Shown here in pieces: positions 7,715 through 15,782 of a DNA stretch of 64,000 nt. The translations under genes were made by a program, and so were the position numbers. Each line of letters opens with the position of its first letter. The stretch's first letter is position 1. The notes beneath the pieces were generated by a model. That model saw nothing but the letters and a program-made list of their open reading frames with translations. It had not been told where the DNA came from and did no database searches. Origin of the DNA: Herbiconiux aconitum (GTDB lineage Bacteria; Actinomycetota; Actinomycetes; Actinomycetales; Microbacteriaceae). The stretch lies in the NCBI RefSeq assembly GCF_024979235.1, contig NZ_JANLCM010000002.1, positions 868,001 to 932,000 of the forward strand, written 5' to 3'.

Positions 7715-9088
7715 GTGTCGGAACAGAATTTTGACATTGTGGTTCTCGGCGGCGGCAGCGGCGGCTATGCGGCCGCTTTGCGGGCCAGCCAGCTGGGTTT
7801 CTCGGTCGCGATGATCGAGAAAGACAAAGTCGGCGGCACCTGTCTCCACCGCGGCTGCATCCCCACCAAAGCGCTCCTGCACTCGGCCGAGGTGGCCGAC
7901 GTGTCGCGCGAGTCGAGCAAGTACGGCGTGAACACCACCTTCGGCGGCATCGACATCGCCGCGGTCACCGCTTATCGCGAAGGCATCGTCGCCAGCAAGT
8001 TCAAGGGACTCGAGGGGCTCGTTAAGGCCCGCGGCATCACCACCATCGCAGGCGAGGGCCGCCTGACCTCCCCCACCAGCGTGCAGGTCGGCGACGACAC
8101 GATCGTCGGCAAGAAGATCGTGCTCGCCACCGGCTCGTACTCCCGCACCCTCCCCGGCCTCGAGATCGGCGGCCGGGTGATCACCTCGGAGCAGGCGCTC
8201 ACGCTCGACCACGTTCCGCAGAAGGTCGTCATCCTCGGCGGCGGCGTGATCGGCGTCGAGTTCGCCAGCGTCTGGAAGTCGTTCGGAGCCGACGTCACCA
8301 TCGTCGAAGCGCTCCCCCACCTCGTGCCCAACGAAGACGAGGCGATCTCGAAGCAGTTCGAGCGCGCTTTCCGCAAGCGCGGCATCGCCTTCAACCTCGG
8401 CACCCGCTTCTCGGGCGTGACGCAGAACGAGAACGGCGTCGTCGTGTCGCTCGAAGACGGCAAGACCTTCGATGGCGAGCTCCTCCTGGTGGCGGTGGGC
8501 CGCGGCCCCGCGACCCAGGGTCTCGGATTCGAGGAAGCCGGCGTCACGATCGACCGCGGCTTCGTCATCACGAACGACCGCCTCGAGACGAGCGTTCCGG
8601 GCGTCTACGCCGTGGGCGACATCGTCCCCGGGCTGCAGCTCGCGCACCGCGGGTTCCAGCAGGGCATCTTCGTGGCCGAGGAGATCGCGGGCCTGAACCC
8701 GCAGGTCGTCGAAGACGTCAACATCCCGAAGGTCACCTACTCCGACCCCGAGGTCGCCTCCGTGGGGCTCACCGAGGCGAAGGCCGCCGAGAAGTACGGC
8801 GCCGACAAGATCTCGGCCTACGACTACAACCTGGCAGGCAACGGCAAGAGCCACATCATCGGCACCACGGGTTCGGTGAAGGTCGTGCGCGTCAACGACG
8901 GCCCGGTCATCGGCATCCACATGATCGGCGCCCGCGTGGGCGAGCTGATCGGCGAGGGCCAGCTCATCGTGAACTGGGAGGCGTACCCGGAAGACGTGGC
9001 GTCGCTCATCCACGCGCACCCCACCCAGAACGAGGCGCTCGGTGAAGCGCACCTCGCGCTGGCCGGCAAGCCCCTGCACGCCATCTAG
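7715..9088 (+). CDS. lpdA: Dihydrolipoyl dehydrogenase (E3)
   Basis: A 457-residue FAD-dependent disulfide oxidoreductase that re-oxidises dihydrolipoamide on E2 proteins and reduces NAD+. It has the FAD-binding GGGSGGYAAA near the N-terminus, the redox disulfide GGTCLHRGCIPTK, the NAD-binding GGGVIGVEFAS, the second FAD motif VYAVGDIV, and the C-terminal catalytic HAHPTQNEAL (His-Glu pair). GTG 7715 is favoured because MSEQNFDIVVLGGG matches the family start and GGAG lies upstream; TTG 7712 is a close alternative. It lies 49 bases before the E2 gene and is probably co-transcribed with it. Confidence 0.96.
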   Translation: MSEQNFDIVVLGGGSGGYAAALRASQLGFSVAMIEKDKVGGTCLHRGCIPTKALLHSAEVADVSRESSKYGVNTTFGGIDIAAVTAYREGIVASKFKGLEGLVKARGITTIAGEGRLTSPTSVQVGDDTIVGKKIVLATGSYSRTLPGLEIGGRVITSEQALTLDHVPQKVVILGGGVIGVEFASVWKSFGADVTIVEALPHLVPNEDEAISKQFERAFRKRGIAFNLGTRFSGVTQNENGVVVSLEDGKTFDGELLLVAVGRGPATQGLGFEEAGVTIDRGFVITNDRLETSVPGVYAVGDIVPGLQLAHRGFQQGIFVAEEIAGLNPQVVEDVNIPKVTYSDPEVASVGLTEAKAAEKYGADKISAYDYNLAGNGKSHIIGTTGSVKVVRVNDGPVIGIHMIGARVGELIGEGQLIVNWEAYPEDVASLIHAHPTQNEALGEAHLALAGKPLHAI

Positions 9089-9137
9089 TCCTGCCAACAC
9101 GGCGTATCAACGAACGGTTCCATAAGGAGACAAGGTC

Positions 9138-10676
9138 ATGAGCGAATCCGTCAACCTTCCCGCACTCGGCGAGAGTGTCACGGAAGGTACGGTCACCCGC
9201 TGGCTCAAGAACGTGGGCGATCGGGTGGAGGTCGACGAGCCGCTGCTCGAGGTCTCGACCGACAAGGTCGACACCGAGATCCCGTCGCCCGTCGCGGGCG
9301 TGATCGAGGCCATCCTCGTCCAGGAGGACGAGACGGTCGAGGTCGGCACGGCTCTCGTGACGATCGGAGACGGATCGAGCGCTGCCCCGGCAGCCGAGGC
9401 TCCCGCCCCGGCGGAGGAGAGCGCTCCGGAGCCGGAGGCGGCCCCCACGCCGGCACCGGTTGCCGCGGCCGAGCCCACCGCCCCGGCGGAGGAGGCACCG
9501 GCCGAGGTCGTGACCCCGTCGACCGAGGCACCCGCACCCGCAGAAGCCACGCCCGCCGCAGCCCCCGAGCCTGTGCAGGAGGCGCCTGCCGCGGCACCCG
9601 CGCCGGCCCAGGAGGCGCCAGCGCCGGTGGCTGCCGTTCCGGCGCCTGCTGCTGCAGCGGCGCCCGCTGCTCCGGCCCCCGCTGCTGCGCCGGCCCCTGC
9701 TGCTGCACCGGCTCCCGCGGCTGCACCGGCTCCGGCTGCTGCGCCGGCTGCCGATTCGGCACCTGCCGCGGGCGCCGGCAACGCCGGCTACGTGACTCCG
9801 CTGGTGCGCAAGCTCGCGCACGACCGCGGCATCGACCTGGCGACCGTGTCGGGTTCGGGCGTGGGTGGCCGCATCCGCAAGGAAGACGTGCTCGCAGCGG
9901 TCTCGGCACCTGCCGCATCCGCCGCAGCCCCGTCGGCCCGCACGCCGCTCGAGACCTCTCCGTTGCGCGGCACCACGCAGCCGATGTCGCGGCTGCGGAA
10001 GGTCGTCGCCGAGCGCGCCGTCGCCTCGATGCAGGCGTCGGCCCAGCTCACCACGGTGGTGCAGGTCGATGTCACGAAGGTGGCCGCGTTCCGCGACCAG
10101 GTGAAGGGCCGCTTCCTCGAGAAGACCGGCACCAAGCTCTCCTTCCTGCCGTTCTTCGCCCTCGCCGCCGCTGAGGCGCTGAAGGCCTACCCGATCATCA
10201 ACGCCACGGTCGACGGCGAGAACATCGTCTACCCCGATCACGAGAGCATCAGCATCGCGGTCGACACCGAGCGCGGTCTGCTCACCCCCGTGGTGAAGAA
10301 CGCCGGCGACCTCGACATCGCCGGGTTCGCCGCGCAGATCGCCGATCTCGCCGAGCGCACGCGCCAGAACAAGCTCAAGCCCGACGAGCTTGCGGGGGGC
10401 ACGTTCACGCTCACCAACACCGGCTCGCGCGGCGCGCTGTTCGATACCCCGCTGGTCTTCCTGCCCCAGGTCGCCATCCTCGGCACGGGCATCGTGGCGA
10501 AGCAGCCGACCGTGGTGAAGGTCGACGGCGGCGAAGCCATCGCCATCCGTTCGATCGTCTACCTTGCCCTGAGCTACGACCACCGGATCGTCGACGGAGC
10601 CGACGCGGCGCGGTTCCTCACAGCCGTCAAGAACCGTCTCGAAGACGGGTCGTTCGAAGCCGACCTCGGCATCTAG
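9138..10676 (+). CDS. sucB: Dihydrolipoyl acyltransferase (E2) of a 2-oxoacid dehydrogenase
   Basis: A 512-residue E2 core enzyme with one lipoyl domain (lipoyl Lys in [14 protein letters not shown], about residue 43), a long Ala/Pro linker (about residues 80-215), a peripheral-subunit-binding domain ([17 protein letters not shown]) and a C-terminal acyltransferase domain with [16 protein letters not shown] (catalytic His and Asp). The linker DNA is repetitive (GCACCGGCT-type). It is annotated SucB by similarity. In Mycobacterium the gene at this locus (dlaT) serves pyruvate dehydrogenase with AceE and Lpd, and aceE and lpd are both in this window. AAGGAG precedes ATG 9138. The stop overlaps the converging pseudokinase gene by 4 bases. 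Confidence 0.93.
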   Translation: MSESVNLPALGESVTEGTVTRWLKNVGDRVEVDEPLLEVSTDKVDTEIPSPVAGVIEAILVQEDETVEVGTALVTIGDGSSAAPAAEAPAPAEESAPEPEAAPTPAPVAAAEPTAPAEEAPAEVVTPSTEAPAPAEATPAAAPEPVQEAPAAAPAPAQEAPAPVAAVPAPAAAAAPAAPAPAAAPAPAAAPAPAAAPAPAAAPAADSAPAAGAGNAGYVTPLVRKLAHDRGIDLATVSGSGVGGRIRKEDVLAAVSAPAASAAAPSARTPLETSPLRGTTQPMSRLRKVVAERAVASMQASAQLTTVVQVDVTKVAAFRDQVKGRFLEKTGTKLSFLPFFALAAAEALKAYPIINATVDGENIVYPDHESISIAVDTERGLLTPVVKNAGDLDIAGFAAQIADLAERTRQNKLKPDELAGGTFTLTNTGSRGALFDTPLVFLPQVAILGTGIVAKQPTVVKVDGGEAIAIRSIVYLALSYDHRIVDGADAARFLTAVKNRLEDGSFEADLGI

Positions 10677-12232
10677 TCGGGCCCCTGGCCGATCCGGTAC
10701 GACCGGAGCCTCCAGCCGGTCTCGCCCCTCATCACGAGGAGCGAGACCGGCTTCGTCGTTTCACCACCTCCGTCACTCCCTTCGCCCGCCACACCGCTCA
10801 GCAGCGCAGTCGCACCGATCCGCTCGACGAGCGAGATGTCGGAGACGGATGCGAGCGGATCGTCGGGTGGACCGCTGCCCCGCGCGAGCTCCTGATCCGC
10901 CACCAGGGCCGATGCGTTCCACTGATCGACGGAATCGAGGCAGTTCGGTTCGCCCGTGCGGAGGCATTCCCGCCGCAGCTCGAGCAGCGCCGGCATCGCC
11001 CGGAGCGGGTCGTCCGATCGGATCGCCGCCCGATCGGCCTCGCCGTTGTCCGCTGCACCGGCAGCGGCAGCGGTATCGGCACCCATACCGGCACCGGCAC
11101 CGGCTTCCACGGAGCCCTCCTCAGGCGCAGCAGGGGCCGTTCGCTCAGCGGCTGACGCCGCAGCCCGATCGTCGGTGCTCGACCCTCCCGAAGGGATCAT
11201 GAGGCACCCCGCCACCGCGGCTGCCACCACGAGAGCACCCCCGGCCACCAGGAGTCGCCGTCGCCGCGGAGCCATCGCCCCGGCCGACCGGGTTCGCACG
11301 AGACCGCGGAGGGCGGCGCCACTCTCGCGGATGGCCAGCACTGCCGGTTCGAGGGTCTCCAAGAACGCCAGCTCACGGCCGGGCTCGTCGACCGTGTCGT
11401 CGGTCCACCGCCAGGCGTCGATGAGGCTGTCATCGCCCGCACGCGAGTCCACGGCCCCGGCCGACGACGCCACCACACCGCCCGAGGTCGCCGAATCGTC
11501 GGCTTCGCGAACACCACCCGTGTTCGAGAAGAGCCGTTCGGGGCCACCCGCAAGCCGAGACGAGCCTCGCCCCGGCACGGCAGCCCGCGCCGTCGAGAAC
11601 CCCACGACCGCGGGCCTTCCACGCGTGAGAGCCTCGACCGCACGCAGGTCGGCACTCACAGCGGCAGCGAAACCGGCGTCGCCCGCGAACCGCGCCGCCC
11701 GGAACCCGACCAGAGACGCGACACCCTGGTCGTCGACCAGCACCGCGCCCGGATCGAGGCTGCCGTGCGCGACTCCCGCCTCGTGTAGTTCTCGCACCAG
11801 GCGCGCCAGGTCGCCGGCATCCAGCGCCGGTCGTGTGGCATGCGGCGCCGACGGCCGCACCGGTCGGCCTCGGCAGAACGTCATCACCAGCACCAACTCA
11901 CCCTGATCGGTGGTGGCGAGATCGAGCAGGCGTGGCATCGGCGCTATCGGCCGGAGCGCCAGCGCGCGGCACTCCGCCTCCCTCCCGAAGCCACCGTCGA
12001 CCGGCCCGGCGCCCGGGGCGACATCTCCGCGCACCGCGATCGGCTCGCGTGGCAGGCACAGCTTCACGGCCACCGGGTCGCTGCCGGGCAGGCCCGCGAC
12101 CCCGCCCCCGACGTCGAGAACCCCGGCATACACGTTCGCCGACGCACCGATGCCGATCAGTTCGTCGAGCCGGTAGCCTGCGACCGCAGGACCAGCAGGG
12201 GCGGGAGCCAGGGAAGGTGCGTGTGTCGTCAT
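10673..12232 (-). CDS. Single-pass membrane pseudokinase
   Basis: A 519-residue protein. Residues 20-180 look like the N-lobe and start of a Ser/Thr kinase: a degenerate glycine loop ([11 protein letters not shown]), VAVKLCL with Lys57, and GREAECRAL with candidate alpha-C Glu85. The catalytic loop that should read HRDLKP reads HGSLDP, so the base Asp is Ser158. DFG is replaced by VGF (175-177). The C-lobe is short. An Arg-rich stretch precedes a membrane helix (about 327-346), followed by a Ser/Thr/Ala-rich linker and an external domain of about 150 residues. ATG 12232 fits the fold; an upstream ATG at 12325 would add 31 residues. It occupies the position of lipB-lipA in related genomes. Ligand and partner are unknown. 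Confidence 0.75.
   Translation of the reverse strand: MTTHAPSLAPAPAGPAVAGYRLDELIGIGASANVYAGVLDVGGGVAGLPGSDPVAVKLCLPREPIAVRGDVAPGAGPVDGGFGREAECRALALRPIAPMPRLLDLATTDQGELVLVMTFCRGRPVRPSAPHATRPALDAGDLARLVRELHEAGVAHGSLDPGAVLVDDQGVASLVGFRAARFAGDAGFAAAVSADLRAVEALTRGRPAVVGFSTARAAVPGRGSSRLAGGPERLFSNTGGVREADDSATSGGVVASSAGAVDSRAGDDSLIDAWRWTDDTVDEPGRELAFLETLEPAVLAIRESGAALRGLVRTRSAGAMAPRRRRLLVAGGALVVAAAVAGCLMIPSGGSSTDDRAAASAAERTAPAAPEEGSVEAGAGAGMGADTAAAAGAADNGEADRAAIRSDDPLRAMPALLELRRECLRTGEPNCLDSVDQWNASALVADQELARGSGPPDDPLASVSDISLVERIGATALLSGVAGEGSDGGGETTKPVSLLVMRGETGWRLRSYRIGQGPD
10715..10751 (+). terminator. Hairpin downstream of sucB
   Basis: An 11-base perfect inverted repeat (10715-10725 and 10741-10751) lies 39 bases after the sucB stop, inside the 3' coding end of the converging pseudokinase gene. 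It is a plausible end for the sucB transcript. Confidence 0.45.
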
Positions 12233-12357
12233 GCCACGAGCATCCGCCCACGCACCGTTCCCGATCACCGGACGACGAGATCTGGGGACGGATCCGCGCA
12301 TCCGTTCGCCTGTGGAGGACTGCACGGATCATGGCTTCCGCCGCCGGTCTGACGAAG

Positions 12358-12363
12358 TATCCT
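12358..12363 (+). promoter_or_regulatory. -10 element of DUF4191 gene
   Basis: TATCCT, then 7 bases (TGGAGGC), then ATG 12371. The spacing fits a leaderless transcript, although the intervening GGAGG could also act as a ribosome binding site if transcription starts further upstream. Confidence 0.5.
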
Positions 12364-12370
12364 TGGAGGC

Positions 12371-13084
12371 ATGGCACGCAAGACCGACGCAACACCGAAA
12401 GCCCCCAAAGAGCCGGGCCGCATGAAGCAGATGTGGCAGGTCTTCAAGATGACCCGCCGCTACGACAAGAACGCCGTGTGGCTGATGGCCCTCGGCTTCG
12501 CCGTGCCCGTGCTCGTCGGCGTGGCACTGGCGCTCATCTTCTCGCGCGACAACGTGTTCGCCCTGGTCATGTGGATTCTCGCGGGTGTTCTCGCCGGCCT
12601 CCTCATCGCACTCGTCATCCTCGGCCGCCGGGCCGAGCGCGCCGCCTACAAGCAGATCGAAGGCCAGCCCGGTGCCGTGGGCGCCGTTCTGCGCAGCTCG
12701 CTGAAGCGCAGCTGGCGCGGCAGCGAGATGCCCGTCGCCGTCAACGGCAAGACGCAGGATGCGGTCTACCGCGCCGTCGGCCGTGGTGGCGTCGTGCTGA
12801 TCAGCGAGGGTCCGCGCTCCCGCACGAACAAGATGCTCGAAGAGGAGCGCCGCAAGGTGCTTCGCATCCTGCCGAACGTTCCCGTCACCTTCCTGTCCGT
12901 CGGGCCGGATGCGGATGCCATCCCCCTGCACCGTGTCGCCGCCAAGATGGGGCGCATCAAGCCGAACCTCACCAAGCCCGAGGTCGTGGCGGTGAGCAAC
13001 CGGCTCACGTCGTTGTCGTCGTCTCCCCTGCCGATCCCGAAGGGCATCGACCCGATGAGGATGCGTCCGCAGCGCGGGCGCTGA
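12371..13084 (+). CDS. DUF4191 membrane protein
   Basis: A 237-residue protein with a basic cytoplasmic N-terminus, two adjacent membrane helices (about residues 41-62 and 66-86), and a soluble C-terminal domain ending in a Pro/Arg-rich tail (IPKGIDPMRMRPQRGR). This is the actinobacterial DUF4191 family (Rv2219-like). Its position between the lipoic acid/E2 region and glnA is conserved in Mycobacterium and many other actinobacteria, but its function is not established. It is followed after 7 bases by the RDD gene and is likely co-transcribed with it. Confidence 0.9.
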   Translation: MARKTDATPKAPKEPGRMKQMWQVFKMTRRYDKNAVWLMALGFAVPVLVGVALALIFSRDNVFALVMWILAGVLAGLLIALVILGRRAERAAYKQIEGQPGAVGAVLRSSLKRSWRGSEMPVAVNGKTQDAVYRAVGRGGVVLISEGPRSRTNKMLEEERRKVLRILPNVPVTFLSVGPDADAIPLHRVAAKMGRIKPNLTKPEVVAVSNRLTSLSSSPLPIPKGIDPMRMRPQRGR

Positions 13085-13091
13085 GGCAGGG

Positions 13092-13505
13092 GTGGTGGCG
13101 AACGCCTCGGGCGGTGCAGCACCGAGCGAATGGCCGGGCGAGCGTCTCGGACTCAAGCGAGAAGGCCACGGTTCGATCGCGCGGTCGGGGCGGCGCATCG
13201 CCGCGCTGCTGATCGACTTCGCGTTCTGCTACGTGATCTATTTCGCGTTCTTCTTCGAGAATCCGTTCGCCTCGAGCATCATCTTCTTCATCGAACAGGT
13301 CGTGCTCATGATCACGCTGGGCGGTGGGCTCGGGCATCTGCTGCTCGGCTTGCGCGTGGTGCGGCTCAACGGAGGCTACGCCGGCTGGTGGCGTCCGATC
13401 GTGCGTACCCTCCTGCTCATGCTGGTGATCCCGGCGGTCATCTGGGATTCCGATCAGCGGGGCCTGCACGACGTCTTCGCCGGCACGGTGCTCGTCAAGC
13501 GCTGA
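13092..13505 (+). CDS. RDD family membrane protein
   Basis: A 137-residue protein with the RDD-domain pattern: SIARSGRRIAALLIDFAFCYVIYFAFFF (Arg and Asp in the first helix), a second helix around ITLGGGLGHLLLGLRVV, and a third before DQRGLHDVFAGTVLV. RDD proteins have been linked to ion exchange or transport in a few bacteria, but this small actinobacterial branch (Rv2219A-like) is uncharacterised. Two GTG codons are possible starts (13092 and 13095), following GGCAGGG. The gene ends 135 bases before glnA. Confidence 0.88.
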   Translation: MVANASGGAAPSEWPGERLGLKREGHGSIARSGRRIAALLIDFAFCYVIYFAFFFENPFASSIIFFIEQVVLMITLGGGLGHLLLGLRVVRLNGGYAGWWRPIVRTLLLMLVIPAVIWDSDQRGLHDVFAGTVLVKR

Positions 13506-13530
13506 TATTCCAGGCCTCTTCGGAGGGTTC

Positions 13531-13568
13531 GTAACATCCCGGAAACAATTGCGACACCGCCGGGTAAT
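13531..13568 (+). promoter_or_regulatory. GlnR-type operator upstream of glnA1
   Basis: Four 5-base half-sites spaced by exactly 6 bases: GTAAC (13531), GAAAC (13542), GACAC (13553) and GTAAT (13564). The first pair matches the actinobacterial GlnR consensus gTnAC-n6-GaAAC exactly; the second pair is weaker. The box lies just upstream of a TAGGGT -10 candidate, where an activator would sit. GlnR controls glnA under nitrogen limitation in Streptomyces and Mycobacterium; its presence in this organism is inferred. Confidence 0.7.
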
Positions 13569-13578
13569 GCCACCCCTC

Positions 13579-13584
13579 TAGGGT
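13579..13584 (+). promoter_or_regulatory. Candidate glnA1 -10 element
   Basis: TAGGGT, 10 bases after the GlnR-like box and inside a small inverted repeat (13569-13575 / 13581-13587). It would give a 5' leader of about 50 bases before ATG 13641. Confidence 0.45.
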
Positions 13585-13640
13585 GGCGGTGGCTGCATCT
13601 GCAGCTGTTTTCTGTACCAAGCCATTTGGAGATCTCTCAC

Positions 13641-15065
13641 ATGTTCAGTGACTCTTCCGAGGTGCTCAAGTTCATCAAGGACACGGACGTCAAGTTCCTT
13701 GATATCCGGTTCACCGATCTGCCCGGTGTCCAGCAGCACTTCAACATCCCCGCCGCCACCGTCGACGAGGAGTTCTTCGCCGTCGGTCAGCTCTTCGACG
13801 GCTCCTCGATCCGCGGGTTCGCGTCGATCCACGAGTCGGACATGCAGCTCATCCCCGATGTCTCCACGGCTTACGTCGACCCCTTCCGCGCCGAGCGCAC
13901 CCTCATCCTCGTCTTCGACATCTACAACCCGCGCAACGGCGAGATCTACTCGCGCGACCCGCGCCAGGTGGCCAAGAAGGCCGAGAAGTACCTCGCGTCG
14001 ACCGGCATCGCCGACACCGCCTTCTTCGCCCCCGAGGCCGAGTTCTACATCTTCGACGACGTGCGCTACGAGGTGAAGCAGAACTCGAGCTTCTACTCGG
14101 TCGACTCCGACGAGGCGGCCTGGAACACCGGCCGCATCGAAGAAGGCGGAAACCTCGCCAACAAGACCCCCTACAAGGGCGGATACTTCCCCGTCAGCCC
14201 GGTCGACCAGCACGCCGACCTGCGCGACGACATCTCGCTCAAGCTGATCGACTCCGGTCTCATCCTCGAGCGCGCCCACCACGAGGTCGGCACCGCCGGT
14301 CAGGGTGAGATCAACTACCGCTTCGACACCATGGTGCACGCGGCCGACGACATCCTGAAGTTCAAGTACATCGTGAAGAACACGGCGAACCTCTGGGGCA
14401 AGACCGCGACGTTCATGCCGAAGCCGCTCTTCGGAGACAACGGATCGGGCATGCACACCCACCAGTCGCTCTGGAACGACGGCACGCCGCTGTTCTACGA
14501 CGAGGCCGGCTACGGTGGGCTGAGCGACCTGGCTCGCTGGTACATCGGCGGTCTGCTGAAGCACGCACCCGCGGTGCTCGCCTTCACGAACCCGACGGTC
14601 AATTCCTACCACCGCCTCGTGCCGGGCTTCGAAGCGCCCGTCAACCTGGTCTACTCGGCGGGTAACCGCTCGGCGTCGATCCGCATCCCGATCACCGGCA
14701 CCAACCCGAAGGCCAAGCGCATCGAGTTCCGTGCACCGGATGCTTCGGGCAACCCCTACCTCGCCTTCGCCGCGCAGCTGATGGCAGGCCTGGACGGCAT
14801 CCAGAACCGCATCGAGCCGCACGAGCCGGTCGACAAGGACCTCTACGAGCTGCCTCCCGAGGAAGCCAAGAACATCCCCCAGGTGCCGGCGTCGCTCGGC
14901 GAGGCCCTCGACGCGCTCGAGGCCGACCACGAGTTCCTCACCAAGGGCAACGTGTTCACCCCCGACCTCATCGAGACCTGGATCTCGTACAAGCGGGAGA
15001 ACGAGATCAAGCCGATCGCCCAGCGTCCGCATCCGTTCGAGTACGAGCTGTACTACGGGGTGTAG
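13641..15065 (+). CDS. glnA: Glutamine synthetase type I (adenylylated form)
   Basis: A 474-residue type I-beta glutamine synthetase that makes glutamine from glutamate, ammonia and ATP as a dodecamer in the cytoplasm. Visible motifs are the beta-grasp FDGSSIRGF, the metal-site PEAEFYIFD, the ATP region [14 protein letters not shown], and [11 protein letters not shown]. The adenylylation loop reads [11 protein letters not shown], with the target Tyr expected to be modified by GlnE, whose gene lies downstream. ATG 13641 follows TTTGGAG; an in-frame codon at 13626 lacks support. Upstream is a GlnR-like box and downstream two hairpins. Confidence 0.97.
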   Translation: MFSDSSEVLKFIKDTDVKFLDIRFTDLPGVQQHFNIPAATVDEEFFAVGQLFDGSSIRGFASIHESDMQLIPDVSTAYVDPFRAERTLILVFDIYNPRNGEIYSRDPRQVAKKAEKYLASTGIADTAFFAPEAEFYIFDDVRYEVKQNSSFYSVDSDEAAWNTGRIEEGGNLANKTPYKGGYFPVSPVDQHADLRDDISLKLIDSGLILERAHHEVGTAGQGEINYRFDTMVHAADDILKFKYIVKNTANLWGKTATFMPKPLFGDNGSGMHTHQSLWNDGTPLFYDEAGYGGLSDLARWYIGGLLKHAPAVLAFTNPTVNSYHRLVPGFEAPVNLVYSAGNRSASIRIPITGTNPKAKRIEFRAPDASGNPYLAFAAQLMAGLDGIQNRIEPHEPVDKDLYELPPEEAKNIPQVPASLGEALDALEADHEFLTKGNVFTPDLIETWISYKRENEIKPIAQRPHPFEYELYYGV

Positions 15066-15077
15066 CCAGTCTCCGCC

Positions 15078-15118
15078 GGATCAGCGTGGCATCGGCACCG
15101 CCGCTGCCACGCTGATCC
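15078..15118 (+). terminator. Hairpin after glnA1
   Basis: Perfect 14-base arms 15078-15091 and 15105-15118 around a 13-base loop, just after the glnA stop. It is not followed by a T run and probably protects the 3' end or acts together with the next terminator. Confidence 0.6.
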
Positions 15119-15125
15119 GCACACA

Positions 15126-15178
15126 GTCCGCACGAGCCGCCAGAGCCCTTCTGGACAACGGCTCGTGCGGACTTTTTC
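15126..15178 (+). terminator. Rho-independent terminator of glnA1
   Basis: Perfect 13-base arms 15126-15138 and 15160-15172, followed directly by TTTTTC. This is the clearest intrinsic terminator in the window. Confidence 0.9.
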
Positions 15179-15221
15179 TTTGCGCCAGACCGCCCGGAGC
15201 CGACATCCCGGCCCGCAACCA

Positions 15222-15237
15222 TCGAACATATGTTCTA
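15222..15237 (+). promoter_or_regulatory. LexA/SOS box
   Basis: TCGAAC-ATAT-GTTCTA matches the actinobacterial LexA consensus TCGAAC-N4-GTTCGA at 11 of 12 fixed positions; its core GAACATATGTTC is a perfect palindrome. It overlaps the -10 element of the small gene that begins at 15248, so LexA binding would block transcription. Confidence 0.75.
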
Positions 15238-15241
15238 TTCT
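15236..15241 (+). promoter_or_regulatory. -10 element of the SOS-box gene, leaderless type
   Basis: TATTCT, then 6 bases, then ATG 15248. It shares two bases with the LexA box. Confidence 0.6.
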
Positions 15242-15247
15242 GGAAGC

Positions 15248-15550
15248 ATGGGAACGAACAAGCGCTACGGAGACTCCCTCGACGCCCGCACCATCAAGCG
15301 GTTGGCTGAGAAAGACATACGCCCGCGGATTCAGTCCCTGCCGCCTCTCATCGTGAACGCGGAGGAAGATCCGCCGACCAAAGCCGCTGAACCCGTTCCG
15401 GTCACGGCTTGGGTGCCCGTGAGCGCGGGCGTGGTGCAGATCGAAGCGACGGCCGAGGAATGGAACCGAACGGCCGTGCGTATTTCCTGGACGGAGAACG
15501 GCGTCGGATGCGGTGCCTGGGTCTACCTCGGCGCCATCAAGCGTCGATGA
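15248..15550 (+). CDS. Small protein under an SOS box
   Basis: A 100-residue protein starting MGTNKRYGDSLDARTIKR. The C-terminal half (VTAWVPVSAGVVQIEATAEEW, then VGCGAWVYLGAIKR) looks like a small beta-rich domain. Similar short proteins are often found beside Y-family DNA polymerase genes in actinobacteria and their plasmids and phages (family knowledge, not verified here). No polymerase gene is adjacent: the neighbours are glnA1 and glnE. The LexA box over its promoter points to induction by DNA damage. An ATG at 15230 lies within the LexA box and is less likely. Biochemical function is unknown. Confidence 0.8.
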   Translation: MGTNKRYGDSLDARTIKRLAEKDIRPRIQSLPPLIVNAEEDPPTKAAEPVPVTAWVPVSAGVVQIEATAEEWNRTAVRISWTENGVGCGAWVYLGAIKRR

Positions 15551-15677
15551 GCCGGGAAAGACATTTTCGAGGAATCATCCGAAATTTTGCTCCAAAGTGA
15601 TGCGGATATGCAGAAATCTCCATATGTTGGTGGAGGCAGGTCGATGGCGCCTGAGATCTGCACGGGTCGTTACGCCC

Positions 15678-15700
15678 CAGCAGTGTCCCCAACACTGCTG
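15678..15700. terminator. Hairpin between SOS-box gene and glnE
   Basis: Perfect 9-base arms (15678-15686 / 15692-15700) around CCCCA. It lies between converging genes and could end either transcript. The rest of the 232-base gap holds no recognisable gene. Confidence 0.45.
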
Positions 15701-15715
15701 CGTGACGGTATCGAT

Positions 15716-15754
15716 TCCCCGCCAGGTGATTCCCCAATAATCGCCCGGCGGGGA
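15716..15754. terminator. Second hairpin before the glnE stop
   Basis: 8-base arms TCCCCGCC (15716-15723) and GGCGGGGA (15747-15754) with a 23-base loop, 28 bases beyond the glnE stop. A likely 3' end structure for the glnA2-glnE transcript. Confidence 0.45.
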
Positions 15755-15782
15755 GTTTCGAAGGTCGAATGGGGCCGCGGGC

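Noticed and set aside
9640..9770. Short tandem GC-rich repeats resembling a CRISPR or VNTR array
   Set aside because: These are codon-level repeats of the Ala/Pro linker in the E2 protein. There are no spacers, and the reading frame is maintained.
9107..9781. Ala/Gly-rich minus-strand frame of 224 residues opposite the E2 gene
   Set aside because: It is the mirror image of the repetitive Ala/Pro linker codons and has no domain.
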